Part shown: positions 61,683 through 64,000 of the stretch, one piece after another
Layout of the letters: each line of letters begins with the position of its first letter
Numbering within the stretch: position 1 is the stretch's first letter
Assembly (NCBI GenBank): GCA_052145115.1
Contig: JBKQPG010000043.1
Span: forward strand, 51,120-115,119
Source of the DNA: CAIVVT01 sp052145115
GTDB taxonomy: Bacteria > Acidobacteriota > Terriglobia > Bryobacterales > Bryobacteraceae
Length of the DNA: 64,000 bases
Direction: 5' to 3'
Program-made: the position numbers and the translations under genes
The notes under the pieces: generated by a model
Told to the model about the DNA's origin: nothing
The model's database searches: none
The model's input: the letters and a program-made list of their open reading frames with translations, nothing else

Positions 61683-63146
61683 TCAGCGGGTCAGCGGGTC
61701 CTCCACCCATGGCGGCGTGGCTTCGATCAGCCGCCCCAGCTCGGGTTCGATTTCTTCCATCCGCAACTTCATCTGCCACGCGATTTCGCGGTAGCTGAAG
61801 TGGCCCTTCACGCCGCTGCGCAGCTTGGCGATATACTCCGCCTCCGCGAAATCCATCTTGAACAGGAACCTCGAGCGCGCTCCCAGCGCCGTCATGTACT
61901 CCCGCCCAGGCGACGGCAGGCGCCCGGCCGCCTCCGAGGCGGCCCGCATTGCCGAGTGGTAGATCTCATCCGCGCCCGATTCGGCCACGGCCGGCGGCGT
62001 CTCCCAGCCGTGCTGCCAGCCGTAGGCCTGGCGGAACTGGTGACAGCGGCGATGGCGGTGCAGGTCTCGATACGCGCCGATGTCCATCGTCATGTCGAAC
62101 ACGTACGGCCCGCCGCGAAAGGCGCGCAGCAGCTCATCGCGGCGCGACCGCGCTCCCAGCGCCACGCCAATCACTTCCTGCAGCCTGGTCCGCGGCCACG
62201 CGCAGGCCAGTTCATACAGCTCGCTGTAGGGCCGCGTCGACACCGGGTACAGCAGCGTGGCCACGATGTCGGCCAGCGTGTCGCTGGCCTTCACCAGTTC
62301 CACTGCCCGCGTCGCGCCGCCGCTGGGAACGGGCAGGTTCTGCTCCGCCCAGAGCTTCAGATCGGCCTTCGCCCGCGCGGGATACGGATCGGGATCCACG
62401 TACTTGGCGAGCGTCGGCGCGCTGGCCTCCCCGGCCTCGCCTTCCTTCCATGCCACGCCCGGCGGAGCCGCGCACGCCGCGGCCGTCTCCGCGCCGAGCT
62501 CGCGCAACTCGGCGTACTGGGATCCCTTCCAGCGCCGGATCTGGCGTTCCAATGTGCGGATGCTGGTCACCTGCCCCACGCCCGTCGGAACGCCCAGGAA
62601 CAACAGGTAGCGCGCCACGTCGTATGCCCGCGCGGCGAGGTTCCGCTCATAGGCGGCGGGCTTCATCTCCGCCGGCCGCGGCAGTTTTTCGTATAGCTGC
62701 GCCAGGACCTTTTCATGCACGGCGCGATACGCCGCGAGCAACCGATCCCCCGCGGCCTGGTATAGCGCCGCGTGCTGAGAGTCGAACTCGGGCGGCGTCA
62801 CATAGCCCGCGCGCGAGAAGTCCTGGTAGCGCGAGGAGCGTGCCTGCCCGTCCCACAGCGGTTCGTCTTCGATCTCCGTGGCGGCCAGTTCGGAGATGCC
62901 CTCGAAGCACACCGCCAAGTGGCCCAGGTCGGCGATGGAGGCGTGGCCGTACTGGAAGTAGAAGCTCTCCAGGAACTTCGACGAATCGTGCCGGCGCACC
63001 CATTCCAGCGACTCCTGGATGGAATCCGGCGAGCGGCTGTAGCGCGCCAGCGCGTAGGCCAGCCGCTCGGGCGGCATGGGCGCGAGTGTGAAAACGCGGG
63101 GCTGTGCTGGCGAGTCGGCCAAACCGTTATCATAACGGGTTGCCAT
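61683..63146 (-). CDS. thyX: ThyX-like FAD-dependent thymidylate synthase, two-domain form
   Basis: A 487-residue protein, about twice the length of a standard ThyX. The N-terminal half has 'FYFQYGHASIADLGHLAVCFEGIS' and 'DGQARSSRYQDFS' (residues 99-111), matching the substrate-binding 'S.RY' part of ThyX but lacking RHR. The C-terminal half has 'YRDLHRHRRCHQFRQAYGW' (around residue 360), which carries the RHR of the ThyX motif. Each half therefore keeps a different part of the site, as in known double-length ThyX proteins. It would convert dUMP to dTMP using methylenetetrahydrofolate and FAD. ATG 63146 shares its bases with the divergent dut start; M24 at 63077 is an alternative. Confidence 0.85.
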   Translation of the reverse strand: MATRYDNGLADSPAQPRVFTLAPMPPERLAYALARYSRSPDSIQESLEWVRRHDSSKFLESFYFQYGHASIADLGHLAVCFEGISELAATEIEDEPLWDGQARSSRYQDFSRAGYVTPPEFDSQHAALYQAAGDRLLAAYRAVHEKVLAQLYEKLPRPAEMKPAAYERNLAARAYDVARYLLFLGVPTGVGQVTSIRTLERQIRRWKGSQYAELRELGAETAAACAAPPGVAWKEGEAGEASAPTLAKYVDPDPYPARAKADLKLWAEQNLPVPSGGATRAVELVKASDTLADIVATLLYPVSTRPYSELYELACAWPRTRLQEVIGVALGARSRRDELLRAFRGGPYVFDMTMDIGAYRDLHRHRRCHQFRQAYGWQHGWETPPAVAESGADEIYHSAMRAASEAAGRLPSPGREYMTALGARSRFLFKMDFAEAEYIAKLRSGVKGHFSYREIAWQMKLRMEEIEPELGRLIEATPPWVEDPLTR

Positions 63147-63576
63147 GAAGATCCGCGTGAAACGCCTGCATCCGCAAGCCCGCCTGCCGTTCTACGCCCA
63201 CGGCCCTCATGAAGACGCCGGCCTGGACATCTGCGCCCTGGAGGACACTCTGCTCGAGCCCAATCTTCCGGCCATCGTGCCGACCGGGCTGGCGTTCGAG
63301 ATTCCGCCTGGTTTCGAGGCCCAGATCCGCCCGCGCAGCGGCCTCGCCCTGCGGCACGCCGTCACTCTGCCCAATGCCCCCGCGACCATCGATCCGGGCT
63401 ACCGCGGCGAGTTGAAGATTATCCTGCTCAACCTCGGCCGCAGCCCCTACCAGGTCCATGCCGGCGACCGCATCGCCCAGATGGTGATCGCACGCTACGA
63501 GGCCGTCGAATGGGAGGAGAGCGAGCTCGCCGATTCGGCCCGGGGCGAGGGCGGATTCGGCTCCTCCGGGCGTTAA
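63145..63576 (+). CDS. dut: Deoxyuridine 5'-triphosphate nucleotidohydrolase (dUTPase)
   Basis: A 143-residue trimeric dUTPase. All five motifs are visible: AGLDICA (1), PRSGLALRHAV (2), GYRGELKIILLNLG (3), GDRIAQMVI (4) and RGEGGFGSSGR (5). It hydrolyses dUTP to dUMP, the substrate of thymidylate synthase, and keeps uracil out of DNA. Its ATG (63145-63147) overlaps the divergent thyX ATG (63146-63144) in one CATG, and no strong ribosome binding site precedes it. The pairing with thyX is a direct metabolic link. Confidence 0.95.
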   Translation: MKIRVKRLHPQARLPFYAHGPHEDAGLDICALEDTLLEPNLPAIVPTGLAFEIPPGFEAQIRPRSGLALRHAVTLPNAPATIDPGYRGELKIILLNLGRSPYQVHAGDRIAQMVIARYEAVEWEESELADSARGEGGFGSSGR

Positions 63577-63828
63577 CCCAGGGCGTCGCGCCCGATGCCG
63601 AGCTGCGCCGGTGGCGCGGTTGACCGACTTCCATGAGGGAAACGGCACAGCCTGACCAGTCACAGAGGCGCGGGCGCGGGCCGGGCGGGGGTGGTGGGCG
63701 GCGGGGCCGGGGTGGCGGGGATGGGAGGGGGTCAGGGGCGGGTGGAAGCTCCTTTGTGGTGGGTCCGGCGGGCTCCGTCAACGCATGCGGGGGGCGGTGG
63801 GGCGGGCGGGAGGGGGGTCGCTGGGGGA

Positions 63829-63850
63829 TTTTGGCGAAACAAAGCCAATT
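63829..63850. repeat. Dispersed palindromic repeat, copy 2
   Basis: TTTTGGCGAAACAAAGCCAA with flanking T/A bases, forming TTGGC/GCCAA. It corresponds to the copy at 11706-11727. Confidence 0.5.
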
Positions 63851-63976
63851 TGTGGGTTAGTCTTTTGGGATGAATGGGTTGGAGTGGGTTGAGAGGGGCT
63901 GGCGGGGGTCGAGGGGCCAGCGCTCGTTGACGGCCGGGGCTCCGAAACGGGCGGCTCAGAAACGCAGGGGGGAACA

Positions 63977-63997
63977 CCGCTCCCTGACGGTCGCGGC
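63977..63997 (+). repeat. CTGACGGTCGCGG repeat, copy 2
   Basis: CCGCTCCCTGACGGTCGCGG and the next base, next to the window edge; see the copy at 17020-17040. Confidence 0.5.
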
Positions 63998-64000
63998 TCT

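Larger units (their letters stand above)
63577..64000. other. G-rich non-coding end of the window with dispersed repeats
   Basis: About 420 bp. Positions 63665-63830 are dominated by G-rich runs on the plus strand. The palindromic repeat at 63829-63850 and the CCGCTCCCTGACGGTCGCGGC repeat at 63977-63997 each have another copy in the window. Open frames here reflect base composition only. Confidence 0.55.

Noticed and set aside
63660..63830. G-rich tract read as a Gly-rich protein or a G-quadruplex array
   Set aside because: The frames merely reflect G runs. Quadruplex formation is possible but cannot be distinguished from simple composition by eye, so it is not reported as a feature.

Overview
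This window is GC-rich and densely coded. It most resembles a chromosomal segment of Acidobacteriota, Bryobacterales/Solibacter type. The grounds are a beta-propeller protein ending in the Solibacter-type C-terminal domain (TIGR03437-like), a large Oar-like TonB-dependent receptor with an N-terminal carboxypeptidase-regulatory domain, a DUF5107-TPR protein, secreted glycoside hydrolases, a PEP-CTERM-like protein, BshA (bacillithiol synthesis) and several dispersed palindromic repeats. The taxonomic call is an inference from gene content, not a database result.

Layout. 1-5.5 kb: an NfeD protease/slipin membrane pair, then a hybrid histidine kinase with a large OB-like sensor region. 5.5-16.8 kb: bacteriohemerythrin, a multi-TM protein, two small proteins, an FecR-domain protein, the propeller protein, an exported methyltransferase, an orphan NarL-type kinase, bshA, and a metal-binding HMA protein overlapping a copper-type P-ATPase whose 3' end lies inside a palindromic repeat. 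17.1-24.2 kb: a tight plus-strand run of ECF sigma factor, zinc anti-sigma, rsmA, gltX, glnS and a carbamoyltransferase. 24.4-35.2 kb: carbohydrate genes (GH127, GH42, a lactonase-fold protein, DUF5107-TPR), an asparaginase-domain protein and a PEP-CTERM-like protein.

35.3-47.1 kb is a surface-polysaccharide locus: two methyltransferases, an O-antigen ligase/polymerase, a flippase, two different glycosyltransferases, and four closely related GT2 genes. Three of those are coupled through overlapping stop/start codons, and an AT-richer FkbM methyltransferase gene separates them from the fourth.

47.9-61.6 kb may be an integrated island. A 44-bp copy of the 3' half of tRNA-Gly(CCC), broken in the anticodon loop, lies 13.7 kb from the intact tRNA in the same orientation. 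Between them sit a GH2 enzyme, a sulfatase-like TPR lipoprotein, the TonB-dependent receptor, a divergent IclR regulator, a conserved secreted protein of unknown function and a glycosidase-like protein: a plausible glycan uptake and breakdown unit. No integrase is visible.

61.7-63.6 kb carries a ThyX-like flavin thymidylate synthase and dut, divergently transcribed from start codons that share one CATG. Their products act in sequence (dUTP to dUMP to dTMP). The last 420 bp are non-coding, G-rich and contain dispersed repeats.
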